The notes below the pieces were generated by a model. The model saw only the letters and a list, made by a program, of their open reading frames with translations, searched no databases and was not told the origin of the DNA. From the NCBI GenBank assembly GCA_002499455.1, contig DALN01000113.1, positions 6,944 through 25,333 on the forward strand: a stretch of DNA of 18,390 nt, written 5' to 3'. Source of the DNA: Methanoculleus sp. UBA77 (GTDB lineage Archaea > Halobacteriota > Methanomicrobia > Methanomicrobiales > Methanoculleaceae). The position numbers and the translations under genes were made by a program. This document shows, in pieces, positions 1 through 6,753 of the stretch (the stretch's first letter is position 1; each line of letters starts with the position of its first letter).

Positions 1-548
1 GGGACCACCTGGACGCCGGAAGCGGCGTTCGGGCGCGGGTTCCCCACCCGGAGGGTGATATCGGCCGTCCTCCCTTCGACAAAGGCGTCCGGCTTCTCGA
101 CCACCGAGACGCTGAGCGGGGTATCCTCGACCAGGACCGGGACCGGGTAGCGGAGGGTGCCCCCGTCGCGGAAGTCAAGGACAAAGACGGGGTAGAACGT
201 CCCCTCCCCGCCGTCTGCACGGACGGAGAAGGTGAAGGTCTTCACAGCACCGGCGCCGATATCCCCGACCGTCGGATAGGGATCGCTCGTGGCGACGACC
301 CCGTCGTTGTAGAGCCGGGCGCTCCCGATGGTGACCGTCTCAGCGCCGTTGTTCCTGATGGCGACCGTGAGGGTCCCGGCATCCCCCTTCATGAGGACCG
401 GCGGGTCGAGCGAGGAGGAGACCACGGTGATGTCCGCTTCGGCGGCAGAGGCCGCCGGCACCAGAATGCAGACCATAATAAGCAGGACCAGTACACCGAC
501 GCATCCCCTCTTCCGGCCTCCTTCCGAAAGGCATCTTTCGGCCGCCAT
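1..548 (-). CDS. Secreted COG1361 (S-layer/CARDB-like) protein, 5' part only
   Basis: The first 182 codons are visible; the rest lies beyond the left edge. The start is the ATG at 548-546, with a purine-rich stretch (GGGGAGAG) a few bases upstream. Residues 1-15 are polar and basic, about 16-37 form a hydrophobic signal segment ending in Ala-rich sequence (PAASAAEA), and the mature part begins DITVVSSSLDPP. The rest is beta-rich and holds Ig-like units typical of CARDB/COG1361 proteins: an 'IRNNGAETV' strand pair, then a 'VGDIGAGAVKTFTFSV' strand, then a second unit starting near 'PLSVSVVEKPDAFVEG'. It resembles the complete protein at 6754-8037 in design (DPPVLMKGDAG...VAIRNNG against LYQGQKSV...VVYKNTG), so the two are probably paralogues. 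Such proteins are exported and membrane-anchored, often beside transporters; the function here is unknown. No strong TATA box is visible in the 239-bp divergent gap to the pyrophosphatase gene. Confidence 0.8.
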   Translation of the reverse strand, partial: MAAERCLSEGGRKRGCVGVLVLLIMVCILVPAASAAEADITVVSSSLDPPVLMKGDAGTLTVAIRNNGAETVTIGSARLYNDGVVATSDPYPTVGDIGAGAVKTFTFSVRADGGEGTFYPVFVLDFRDGGTLRYPVPVLVEDTPLSVSVVEKPDAFVEGRTADITLRVGNPRPNAASGVQVV

Positions 549-787
549 CTCGCGCTCTCCCCTGGATGGCAATCCGTTGTCACCATTCCTTCATAGCCGT
601 TTGGATCACGAGGAGCGGTCCCCGCCCGCTCTTCACACGGCCGGTTCGGGGGAATCGGCAGGAGCACGGGCACGACAACTCCGCACCGGTGAACTCCCGG
701 CGGTGATCCCCGGATCGTCACGGCACAATGCCTTTGTTGCCGCAGAGCGATAGAGGTAGGAAAGAGTTGTCGACCACGAGGACGAAC

Positions 788-2410
788 ATGGGACAGAATA
801 CCATCTATATCATCGGCCACAAGCAGCCCGATACCGATAGCATCTGCAGCGTCATCGGCTACGCCGAACTCTTAAATCACGCCGAGCCGGGGAAGTACAT
901 CCCCGCCCGGTGCGGCGAGGTGAGCCCGGAGACGCGGTTTGCCCTTGAGAGGTTCAATACCGAGGCGCCGGTCTACATTGCAAGCGTCGAGCCCACGGTC
1001 TCGGATATACCGCTCGATACCCGGAGCGTCCGGCAGGATGTCCCGACGATCGACGTCGCCGCCCTGATGGACACCTACGACATGCGGAACATGCCGATCA
1101 CGAACGGCGACCAGACCCTGGTCGGCCTCGTCAGCGAGTACGGCCTCGCCCGCGCCTACGTCCGGAAGAACCCCCGCGAGCAGCTCTCGCTCATCCCGAT
1201 GCCGCTTGAGACCCTCGCCCGCATCCTCGACGCCCGGACGGTCGTGCCGGCGCACGAGACCCTCGGCGAGGGCCGGGTCTACACCGTCATCGACGCCCTG
1301 CACGTCACCCTCTCGCGGATGACGCCGGACGACATCGCGATCGTCGGGGACAACGAACCGGCGCAGCTTGCCCTGATCTCGGCAGGAGTCGCCGCGCTCA
1401 TCATCGCCGAAGGGGCGCCGGTGGGCGAGCGGGTGATCGCCGCCGCACGGACGAGAGGCGCCTCGATCCTCGCGACGACGCTCGATGCCTTCAGCGTCGG
1501 CAAGATGATCAGCCTCTCCCTCCCTGCCGGGATGATCATGGAGACGGACGTCCCCACGGTGCGGATGGAGGACTCGCTTGAGTACGCAAAGAGCATTGTC
1601 TCGAACTCCAAGTTCAGGACGGCCTGCGTCGTCGGCGACGGGCGGCAGCACCTCGGCCTCATATCCCGGACGACGCTGATGCAGGAGGTCCAGAAATCGG
1701 TGATCCTCCTCGACCACAACGAGTACTCCCAGGCCGTGGACGGGATTGAGCAGGCGGACATCCTGGAGATCATCGACCACCACCGCCTCGGCGCGATCTC
1801 GACCTTGAAACCGGTGAAGTTCCTCAACGATCCCGTCGGCTCGACCTCGACGATCATCGCGAACAAGTTCATCGAGGCCGGCGTGGAGCCGACGCCCTCG
1901 ACCGCCGGTCTCCTCCTCTCCGGGGTCCTCTCGGACACGATGGTGATGAAGCTCTCGACGACCACGCCCGCGGATATCCGGGCAGCGGACTACCTCGCGG
2001 GGATCGCCGGGGTCGACCCGGCCGAATACGGGCCGGAACTGATCCGGAAGGGGATGGACCTCGATGCCCTCCCCAGGGAGGAACTCCTCACCCGGGACAT
2101 GAAGCGCTACAACCTCTTCGGGCGGAGCATCATGGTCTCGCAGGTGATGGCGTCGTCGTTTGCCTTCGCAGAGACCCATGCCGACGAGATCCGGGCTGAA
2201 CTCGACCACCTGCGGACGGCGATGGGGGTCGACTGCTTCTTCGCCCTCTTCACGAACGTCTTTGAGAACGCAAGCGACCTCTTCGCCGCCGGTGACGAGG
2301 CCTGCATCTCCAAACTGGAACTGCGGGACCAGCCCGTCCGGCTCGAGGGCGTGATGTCGCGGAAAAAAGATTTTATCCCGAAGTTCGGGCAGATGTTCCG
2401 GCAGCTCTAG
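788..2410 (+). CDS. ppaC: Mn-dependent inorganic pyrophosphatase with CBS and DRTGG domains (family II)
   Basis: Hydrolyses pyrophosphate to two phosphates in the cytoplasm, pulling biosynthetic reactions forward. The protein is 540 residues from the ATG at 788; the frame stays open about 60 bases further upstream, but family homology begins at MGQNTIYIIGHKQPDTDS. DHH-family metal ligands are split by a regulatory insert: H11, D15 and D17 in GHKQPDTDS; then, after the insert, DHN at 309-311, DHH at 330-332, and LSDT near 383. The substrate-binding SRKK motif is near 524-527. The insert (about 65-305) reads as a CBS motif, a DRTGG-like domain (about 130-240) and a second CBS motif; in this subfamily CBS pairs bind adenine nucleotides and tune activity. 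A GAGG sequence lies about 8 bases before the start. The length matches the long CBS-containing subfamily. Confident family call; nucleotide regulation here is inferred. Confidence 0.95.
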   Translation: MGQNTIYIIGHKQPDTDSICSVIGYAELLNHAEPGKYIPARCGEVSPETRFALERFNTEAPVYIASVEPTVSDIPLDTRSVRQDVPTIDVAALMDTYDMRNMPITNGDQTLVGLVSEYGLARAYVRKNPREQLSLIPMPLETLARILDARTVVPAHETLGEGRVYTVIDALHVTLSRMTPDDIAIVGDNEPAQLALISAGVAALIIAEGAPVGERVIAAARTRGASILATTLDAFSVGKMISLSLPAGMIMETDVPTVRMEDSLEYAKSIVSNSKFRTACVVGDGRQHLGLISRTTLMQEVQKSVILLDHNEYSQAVDGIEQADILEIIDHHRLGAISTLKPVKFLNDPVGSTSTIIANKFIEAGVEPTPSTAGLLLSGVLSDTMVMKLSTTTPADIRAADYLAGIAGVDPAEYGPELIRKGMDLDALPREELLTRDMKRYNLFGRSIMVSQVMASSFAFAETHADEIRAELDHLRTAMGVDCFFALFTNVFENASDLFAAGDEACISKLELRDQPVRLEGVMSRKKDFIPKFGQMFRQL

Positions 2411-2713
2411 CCGCCGGGATCCAGATACCCCTCACCTCCATCGCGTTCTTCGCGTGAGATCGTATCCACCAGTTATCTCACGCGAAGTTCGGCAGATGGG
2501 TGTACAACTCCCCTTCGCGGCTTCGCGTCTTTCGCGTGAGACTGTATCGTTATCTTCTCCTGTTAGCTCGCGCGAAGCCGCGAAGGGCGCGAAGAATGGT
2601 AGATGGGTATGACACTCCCCTTCGCACCTGACGGTGCTCGAACTCGGGTCCTATGGACCGTCGCACTTCGCGGCTTCCGCGTGAGACTCTACTATTTACC
2701 CTCTACTACCGGC
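2411..2713. repeat. Convergent intergenic region filled with palindromic repeats (copy A)
   Basis: This 303-bp gap lies between the 3' ends of the pyrophosphatase and the flavoprotein genes and holds no credible gene. It contains an exact 13-bp inverted repeat (CTTCGCGTGAGAT at 2448-2460 and its complement at 2475-2487), an exact 17-bp inverted repeat (CCCTTCGCGGCTTCGCG at 2511-2527 and its complement at 2571-2587), two small hairpins (2624-2637 and 2647-2659), and a further CTTCGCGG...CGCGTGAGAC unit at 2666-2687. The same word set recurs at 8838-9030 between another convergent gene pair, so this is a dispersed intergenic repeat family, comparable in form to bacterial REP/BIME elements. Its role (termination, transcript end protection, nucleoid binding) cannot be told from the sequence. 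Confidence 0.85.
2624..2659. repeat. Tandem hairpin pair of repeat copy A
   Basis: Stem 1 is GCACC-TGAC-GGTGC (2624-2637). After 9 bases (TCGAACTCG) comes stem 2, GGTCC-TAT-GGACC (2647-2659). The same arrangement at 8994-9030 has an identical stem 1 but a stem 2 of different sequence that still pairs, which suggests that folding rather than sequence is kept. Confidence 0.7.
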
Positions 2714-4039
2714 TCACTCGTTCTTCTTCCGGAGCATCCCGGCAGCGTAGCGGGCGAGGGGATAGATGCCGTCGGTCGAGGGGTGGACCTCGACGATATC
2801 GTCGAAGTCGTCGACGGTGATACCCCGCTTCACTAGGTAGCTAAGGTAGGAGAGGAGAGCCGATGCGCCCGGAACCCCGGCGGCGGCCCCGACGAGCTGC
2901 CCGGTCCCGGGATTGACCCGGATCTGCGCGACGCCCGCCCAGCCTCCCGCGACGTCCCAGAACGAGCCGGGACCCGCCGGAGCGGGAGCCGAGAGCGTGA
3001 CGGTGCCCTCGTCGGCGCCGGCCGCCGTGAAGGCGTAGTCGTACCGGAGGCTTATCGCCCACGGGATGCCCGTATAGTCCATGACCGTATCGTGGCCGAG
3101 GATGTTCTCGGCCGCCACCACACCTTCACGGCGGGCAGCGGGGGTGAGGTAGGGCGGGCCGATGACATCGCCCGCGGCATAGACCCCCGGGGCGCTCGTG
3201 CGCATCCGTGCATCGACGATGATCCTGCCGTCCGGGCCCTTCTCGAGGCCCTGCAGCGACTCCGACCGGGGTACGAGCCCGGTGGCGAGCAGGACGGCAT
3301 CGGCCTCGAGCTCCTCGCCGTCCCCGAGGACGACCGACCGGACGCGGGCGCCGCCCTCGATGCTCGTGACGGCGGTCTGCTCACGGATGCCGATCCCGGC
3401 GAGATCGCGCAGCGCGGCGGCGCGCACCTTCGGATCGAGGTTCCGGAGCAGTCCATGCCGGGCGACGACCTCGACCTCCGCCCCGAAGGCGTGGTAGACG
3501 TGGGCGAACTCCGCCGCCACCACCCCGCCGCCGATGACGACCATCCGCCGGGGGAGGTCGGGCATCGCAGGAAGGGTCCGGTAGGTGTAGACGCCGGGAA
3601 GATCGGTCCCGGGGATCTCGGGGACGGCCGGGCGCGACCCGGTGGCCGCGAGGACGGCATCGGCCTCAACCTCCTCGTCGCCGATGAAGACCCGGCTCCC
3701 TTCGAGCCGGCCTTCGGCGCCGTAGATCACCTCGACCCCGGCCCGGCGGGTCTCGGCATCGAGGACCGAGGAGAGCTTCTCCTGGACCTCGCAGATCCTC
3801 TTCCGTATCGCCGGGTAGGAGACCGACGGGACCGAATCAAGGATGCCGAGTTCCTTCTGGGTCCGCGCGTACTCGACGAGCCGGGCTACATCGTTCAAGG
3901 CGCAGATCGTCATGCACCGCTCGTGCAGGCACTGTCCCCCGATCTTGCGCTGCTCGATGAGCCGGACCTCCTTCCCCGCCTGCGCGAGGCGCATCGCCCC
4001 GATCCTTCCCGCGGGCCCGCCGCCGATGACGACAATCAT
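2714..4039 (-). CDS. FAD/NAD-dependent pyridine nucleotide-disulfide oxidoreductase (dihydrolipoamide-dehydrogenase-like)
   Basis: Cytoplasmic flavoprotein of 441 residues, near the usual 440-470 of the family. The N-terminal FAD-binding motif is IGGGPAG at 5-11. A redox disulfide in the family position and spacing is C37-LHER-C42 within GGQCLHERCMT, with an extra Cys at 46. The NAD(P)-binding motif is GGGVVAAEFA at 170-179, the second FAD motif is GVYAAGD at 285-291, and a dimerisation domain fills the C-terminus. The active-site consensus GGTCLNxGCIPSK is only partly kept, and the C-terminal HPTxSE dyad is replaced by H419-PSTD. This argues against a classical lipoamide dehydrogenase and for another disulfide, persulfide or metal substrate. 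It begins 6 bases after the upstream gene stops, so the two are almost surely co-transcribed. Family is sure; substrate is unknown, and no 2-oxoacid dehydrogenase genes lie nearby. Confidence 0.88.
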   Translation of the reverse strand: MIVVIGGGPAGRIGAMRLAQAGKEVRLIEQRKIGGQCLHERCMTICALNDVARLVEYARTQKELGILDSVPSVSYPAIRKRICEVQEKLSSVLDAETRRAGVEVIYGAEGRLEGSRVFIGDEEVEADAVLAATGSRPAVPEIPGTDLPGVYTYRTLPAMPDLPRRMVVIGGGVVAAEFAHVYHAFGAEVEVVARHGLLRNLDPKVRAAALRDLAGIGIREQTAVTSIEGGARVRSVVLGDGEELEADAVLLATGLVPRSESLQGLEKGPDGRIIVDARMRTSAPGVYAAGDVIGPPYLTPAARREGVVAAENILGHDTVMDYTGIPWAISLRYDYAFTAAGADEGTVTLSAPAPAGPGSFWDVAGGWAGVAQIRVNPGTGQLVGAAAGVPGASALLSYLSYLVKRGITVDDFDDIVEVHPSTDGIYPLARYAAGMLRKKNE

Positions 4040-4045
4040 GGCAAC

Positions 4046-5017
4046 CTACAGCAGTTCGACACCCTCGTCCATCGGCATCGAGAGGATCTCGCCGGTGAAC
4101 CCGTTGACCTCGACGATCTTGCTCCCGCCCCGCACCTGCCAGACCGGCACGTAGATGGTCTCAAGGTCGACCGTGATGTTGCTCCGGTCGGGCTTGAGGG
4201 TCTTCTCCTCGTAGAAGATGGCATCGCCCTTCTCGTAGCGGAACCGGATCCGCTGGGTGAGCCGCTCGACGACCTCCCGCACGATCTGCTCCTCGACGTC
4301 CTCCCGCACGAGCCGGCCGGGGACGATCTCCGAGCCGAACGGGACCGGCCCGTACTCGACCGTCTCGGGATCGAGCTCCATCCTGAGGCCGTTGATGGCG
4401 TTGATGGCACCCGCGCCCTCGGCATCGAAGGAGACCAGCCGGTCCTTTATCTCGCGCTCGCCGGCGCTCACGTAGCGGTAACTCCAGTAGGGGATGAACC
4501 GGCACTTCGCCGAGCCGTGGAGCCCGGCGATGCCGCAGGCGCGCTTCTCGGTGACCCGGAGAGGGAGGTGGGGGAGCTCCGGCCCCTCTTCCTGCTCCTT
4601 CTCCACCGCCGGCGCGGGGGCTGCTCTTCCGGCCGGCTCGCCCCGGATCTCCGCCGCCGGGCGGGGGAGGTCCAGGGTCAGGCTCTCCCCGAGCACCTCC
4701 GCAAGGACTGCCCGGCCCGCGTAGCAGGCGAGCTCGTCCGCGCCCCACTGGATGCAGTCTTCCGTCTGCACTCCAGTGTCGAGGGTGAAGAGCAGTTTCC
4801 TGCAGACCACGCTGTCGTCGCCGGTGCGCAGCCGGTAGGTCGTCGAATCAAACATCCTGATCGTCTCCGGATCGTCGGAGCAGAGCACCACCAGGGCGTC
4901 TCCGCTCCCGATGGCGGAGAGGTCCAGCGGCTCGCTGACCTCCTCGACATCGTAGGAGGCCGCCGTGAGGATCCGCTTCAGCACGTTCCGGGCTTTTTCC
5001 CGAGTCCCACTCTCCAT
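4046..5017 (-). CDS. Unrecognised 323-residue two-domain protein, first gene of a flavoprotein operon
   Basis: I do not recognise this family. No signal peptide or membrane segment is visible, so it is probably cytoplasmic. Residues 1-115 form an alpha/beta domain (DALVVLCSDDP at 40-50; WGADELACYAGRAVLAEVLG at 91-110) whose pattern loosely recalls restriction-endonuclease-like folds; that is a weak impression. Residues 116-150 are a Pro/Ala/Glu-rich linker. Residues 151-323 form a second domain with a cysteine pair (C161 and C172), an aromatic strand IPYWSYRY (175-182), an acidic helix (REDVEEQIVREVVERL, 238-253), and a C-terminal beta part with VPVWQVRGG and VNGFTGEIL. It starts at the ATG at 5017-5015; GGTGA abuts the start with no spacing, so translation may be leaderless. 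The tight spacing to the flavoprotein suggests shared function, perhaps as redox partner or substrate of that enzyme. Confidence 0.75.
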   Translation of the reverse strand: MESGTREKARNVLKRILTAASYDVEEVSEPLDLSAIGSGDALVVLCSDDPETIRMFDSTTYRLRTGDDSVVCRKLLFTLDTGVQTEDCIQWGADELACYAGRAVLAEVLGESLTLDLPRPAAEIRGEPAGRAAPAPAVEKEQEEGPELPHLPLRVTEKRACGIAGLHGSAKCRFIPYWSYRYVSAGEREIKDRLVSFDAEGAGAINAINGLRMELDPETVEYGPVPFGSEIVPGRLVREDVEEQIVREVVERLTQRIRFRYEKGDAIFYEEKTLKPDRSNITVDLETIYVPVWQVRGGSKIVEVNGFTGEILSMPMDEGVELL

Positions 5018-5093
5018 TCACCGTACAATATCACAGGGAGATAGAACAAGTTTTCCTTCCGTGTCCGACATCAGGGGTCGTGAGCAATGCGGG

Positions 5094-5109
5094 TGCCGGC
5101 CGACCGGCA
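5094..5109. promoter_or_regulatory. Inverted repeat upstream of the NrpR-domain gene
   Basis: TGCCGG-CCGA-CCGGCA is an exact 6-bp inverted repeat in the divergent gap between the 323-residue protein gene and the NrpR-domain gene, about 50 bases before the latter's start. It could be an operator. In GC-rich DNA such a short palindrome can arise by chance. The NrpR operator pattern (GGAA-N6-TTCC) is not seen here. Confidence 0.3.
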
Positions 5110-5157
5110 TGAGGCGGGAGCAACACTTTTTTCCCCCGGCACACGAGAGATCTGGTA

Positions 5158-5904
5158 ATGCATGTCCCCCTGAAGTTTACCAACCATCGTATCGAGGAGT
5201 ACGCGCTCAGGGTGACCTATCGCCCGGAAGAAGATTCAGGGACGATCATCTACAACCTGTCGGTCATTGAGAGCCATGACCTCGAATTTGTGCTCGCCAC
5301 TATAAAAGAGGCCCACAGGACAGGCATCACCATCAGCAACCGGATCCGGATCGCCGAACCGGGGGAGCAGATCGGCGGCTACACCGTACCGGACGGCAAG
5401 CACGCGATCTGCACGATGTGCAGCATCACGTTCGACGCCCTTCTTCTCCGATACGGGATACCGATCAACCCGATCGGGGGGGGAGTCGTCGAGGTTGAAG
5501 AGCGGGTCGCGCAGCGGTTCACGAGCATGATCCTCTACCGCGACACCACGCTCGATCCTCTTGAGGTTCTGATCTCACAGGAGACCACATCGATCCTGGA
5601 TGTCATACGCTCCGGGAACGGCAGCATCCTCGCGAACCTCCGGGAATGCCACATGGAGGCCGAACCGCTCATGGGGGCGGTGCTCGACGACCTCTCGGCT
5701 ATAGGGTTCTCCGGCATCCTCGATATCGGTGCCCCGAACGTCCCCCTGCTCGGGGTCCCGGTGAGCCCGCAATACGTGGGCGTGGCAATGGTCGGGGGCA
5801 CGAACGCGCTCGCGGCAGTCCGGGAGACCGGGCGGCAGGTGACGACCAGGGCCCTCAAAGGACTGATCGATATCCGTGAGATGGGCTACCTGGAAGACTA
5901 CTGA
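5158..5904 (+). CDS. NrpR effector-domain protein (DUF128) lacking a DNA-binding domain, NrpRII-like
   Basis: NrpR represses nitrogen-fixation and assimilation genes in methanogens and is relieved by 2-oxoglutarate binding to its NRD (DUF128) domain. This 248-residue protein is one NRD domain from end to end: it opens HVPLKFTNHRIEEYALRV, with a central segment 'GKHAICTMCSITFDALLL', 'INPIGGGVVEVEE', 'GNGSILANLRECHMEA', and a C-terminal 'VGVAMVGGTNALAAVRETG'. There is no N-terminal winged helix. Methanosarcina species have such a split system, in which one NrpR carries the DNA-binding domain and the other does not; this protein would match the latter and would need a DNA-binding partner encoded elsewhere. 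Alternatively it is a 2-oxoglutarate sensor for a different target. The start is the ATG at 5158; a weak GAGAGATC lies upstream, and a T-rich box at 5126-5133 sits about 28 bases before it. The stop overlaps the convergent TrmB gene by 7 bases. Confidence 0.88.
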   Translation: MHVPLKFTNHRIEEYALRVTYRPEEDSGTIIYNLSVIESHDLEFVLATIKEAHRTGITISNRIRIAEPGEQIGGYTVPDGKHAICTMCSITFDALLLRYGIPINPIGGGVVEVEERVAQRFTSMILYRDTTLDPLEVLISQETTSILDVIRSGNGSILANLRECHMEAEPLMGAVLDDLSAIGFSGILDIGAPNVPLLGVPVSPQYVGVAMVGGTNALAAVRETGRQVTTRALKGLIDIREMGYLEDY

Positions 5905-6689
5905 GCCGCAGCGCGAGCCCGTTCGGTGACGCTCGCGATATGCCGCCGCACAAACTGGACGAACCCCGGAGACTCCGAGTAGAGGGCCGACGGTTGTTCC
6001 CCGCTCGATCCCAGCCAGAGCAGCGTCCGGGCGTTGTCAACTAAAAAGACGCCAGATCGCTCATACGGCAGCAGTTTTCCCTGCGTGGAGAGGGGGTCGT
6101 ACCCGGCTGCAAGAGGGAGAATGTGGATCCCGAACCGGGAAGGCCGTTCGCCCGGCGAACGCTCGGTGACGATATTGACCTGGACGGAGCCGGGAACCGG
6201 TTCGAGCAGCGCGAGTACACCTCCCTCGAGGAGATCGTTTGCCGCGAGCACTTCCACGCTCCGTTCCGCGCCCTGAAACATCTCCGCAAGGCGTGTCTTG
6301 ATATTCTCTTCCCCGTAGATTGTCCAGACCAGCTCCTGGCTCCCCCGGGCCCCCGGTCCTTTCTCCCGGTAGAGAGCGTTGAGAGCCAGCCGGGCACTCT
6401 CGGCGTCGCTCTCGATCCGGCGCATCAGGTTCTCCACGCCCTGATCGGGCGGGACCGCGTCGAAACGTTTCGGGGTGGTGTGCGAGACGCTGACCAGTTC
6501 CTTCTGGACGAGCCGGTCGAGGACCGGGTAGACGGACGCGCGCGGCACCCCGGAAGTCTCGTGGACCTCGGTCGCGGTCGCGCCCGCCACCCTGAGAAGG
6601 CCGATGTACACAAGGGCCTCGTATTTCGTAAGTCCCAGTGATTTTAGAGATTCGAGAAGGTTGTTTGGTATATCCCGGGAAGCGTTCAT
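5898..6689 (-). CDS. TrmB-family transcriptional regulator
   Basis: 263 residues. Residues about 10-80 form a winged helix of the TrmB/Sugar-specific type: LKSLGLTKYEALVYIGLLR opens it, then ATATEVHETSGVPRASVYPVLDRL is the recognition region, then a wing (VSVSHTTPKRFDAV). Residues about 85-105 are a helical linker, and 110-255 are a C-terminal effector domain of the phospholipase-D-like fold seen in TrmB proteins (YGEENIKTRLAEMFQGAERSVEVLAAN). Known members bind sugars or other small ligands and act as repressors or activators. The gene diverges from the COG1361-cPGI operon across 64 bp holding a 22-bp palindrome, so that operon and its own promoter are the likely targets. The start is the ATG at 6689-6687. 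The symmetric TATA box at 6698-6707 is too close to serve it; an AT-rich TTTAT on the minus strand near 6718 would give an almost leaderless transcript. Ligand unknown. Confidence 0.9.
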   Translation of the reverse strand: MNASRDIPNNLLESLKSLGLTKYEALVYIGLLRVAGATATEVHETSGVPRASVYPVLDRLVQKELVSVSHTTPKRFDAVPPDQGVENLMRRIESDAESARLALNALYREKGPGARGSQELVWTIYGEENIKTRLAEMFQGAERSVEVLAANDLLEGGVLALLEPVPGSVQVNIVTERSPGERPSRFGIHILPLAAGYDPLSTQGKLLPYERSGVFLVDNARTLLWLGSSGEQPSALYSESPGFVQFVRRHIASVTERARAAAQ

Positions 6690-6697
6690 GCCATCAT

Positions 6698-6707
6698 GTA
6701 TATATAC
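6698..6707 (+). promoter_or_regulatory. Palindromic TATA box GTATATATAC
   Basis: A perfect TATA element in otherwise GC-rich DNA. Its centre lies about 51 bases before the ATG at 6754, placing transcription start near 6727-6730, inside the inverted repeat at 6722-6743. It is symmetric, but used in the reverse direction it would start transcription near 6677, inside the TrmB coding region, so it mainly serves the plus-strand operon. Confidence 0.75.
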
Positions 6708-6721
6708 CCTTCAGGGATAAA

Positions 6722-6743
6722 TGTTGTTGCTAACATAACAACA
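6722..6743. promoter_or_regulatory. 22-bp inverted-repeat operator
   Basis: TGTTGTT-N8-AACAACA is an exact 7-bp inverted repeat, AT-rich against its surroundings. It lies just downstream of the TATA box, over the predicted transcription start, and ends where the ribosome-binding sequence AGGTGA (6744-6749) begins. That is where a repressor would block initiation. Its place between a TrmB gene and the divergent operon makes TrmB the natural candidate binder. A smaller repeat, CCCT-TC-AGGG (6707-6716), lies between it and the TATA box. Confidence 0.65.
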
Positions 6744-6753
6744 AGGTGACGAT

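Noticed and set aside
389..820. Small ORFs on both strands around 328-820
   Set aside because: They overlap the signal-peptide part of the COG1361 gene and the gap before the pyrophosphatase gene, and show no protein-like composition.
872..2209. A 445-codon open frame opposite the pyrophosphatase gene
   Set aside because: Composition is Arg/Asp/His-rich with no motifs; the plus strand encodes a certain enzyme.
2411..2713. CRISPR array
   Set aside because: The units are palindromic and of uneven spacing and length, with no constant spacer size and no cas genes nearby.
2603..2836. Short plus-strand ORF beginning in repeat copy A
   Set aside because: It runs from repeat sequence into the antisense of the flavoprotein 3' end and has no ribosome-binding site or conserved pattern.
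3092..5044. A 650-codon open frame on the plus strand, opposite the flavoprotein and its partner gene
   Set aside because: Asp-, Arg- and Pro-rich low-quality sequence without domain motifs; the usual antisense shadow in GC-rich DNA. The minus-strand genes have clear motifs.
5018..5157. NrpR operator (GGAA-N6-TTCC) before the NrpR-domain gene
   Set aside because: Only TTCC words are present; no GGAA half-site at proper spacing on this stretch.
6698..6707. The symmetric TATA box as promoter for the TrmB gene as well
   Set aside because: Start of transcription would fall about 12 bases inside the coding region; only an internal start codon would rescue it, and the winged helix begins too early for that.
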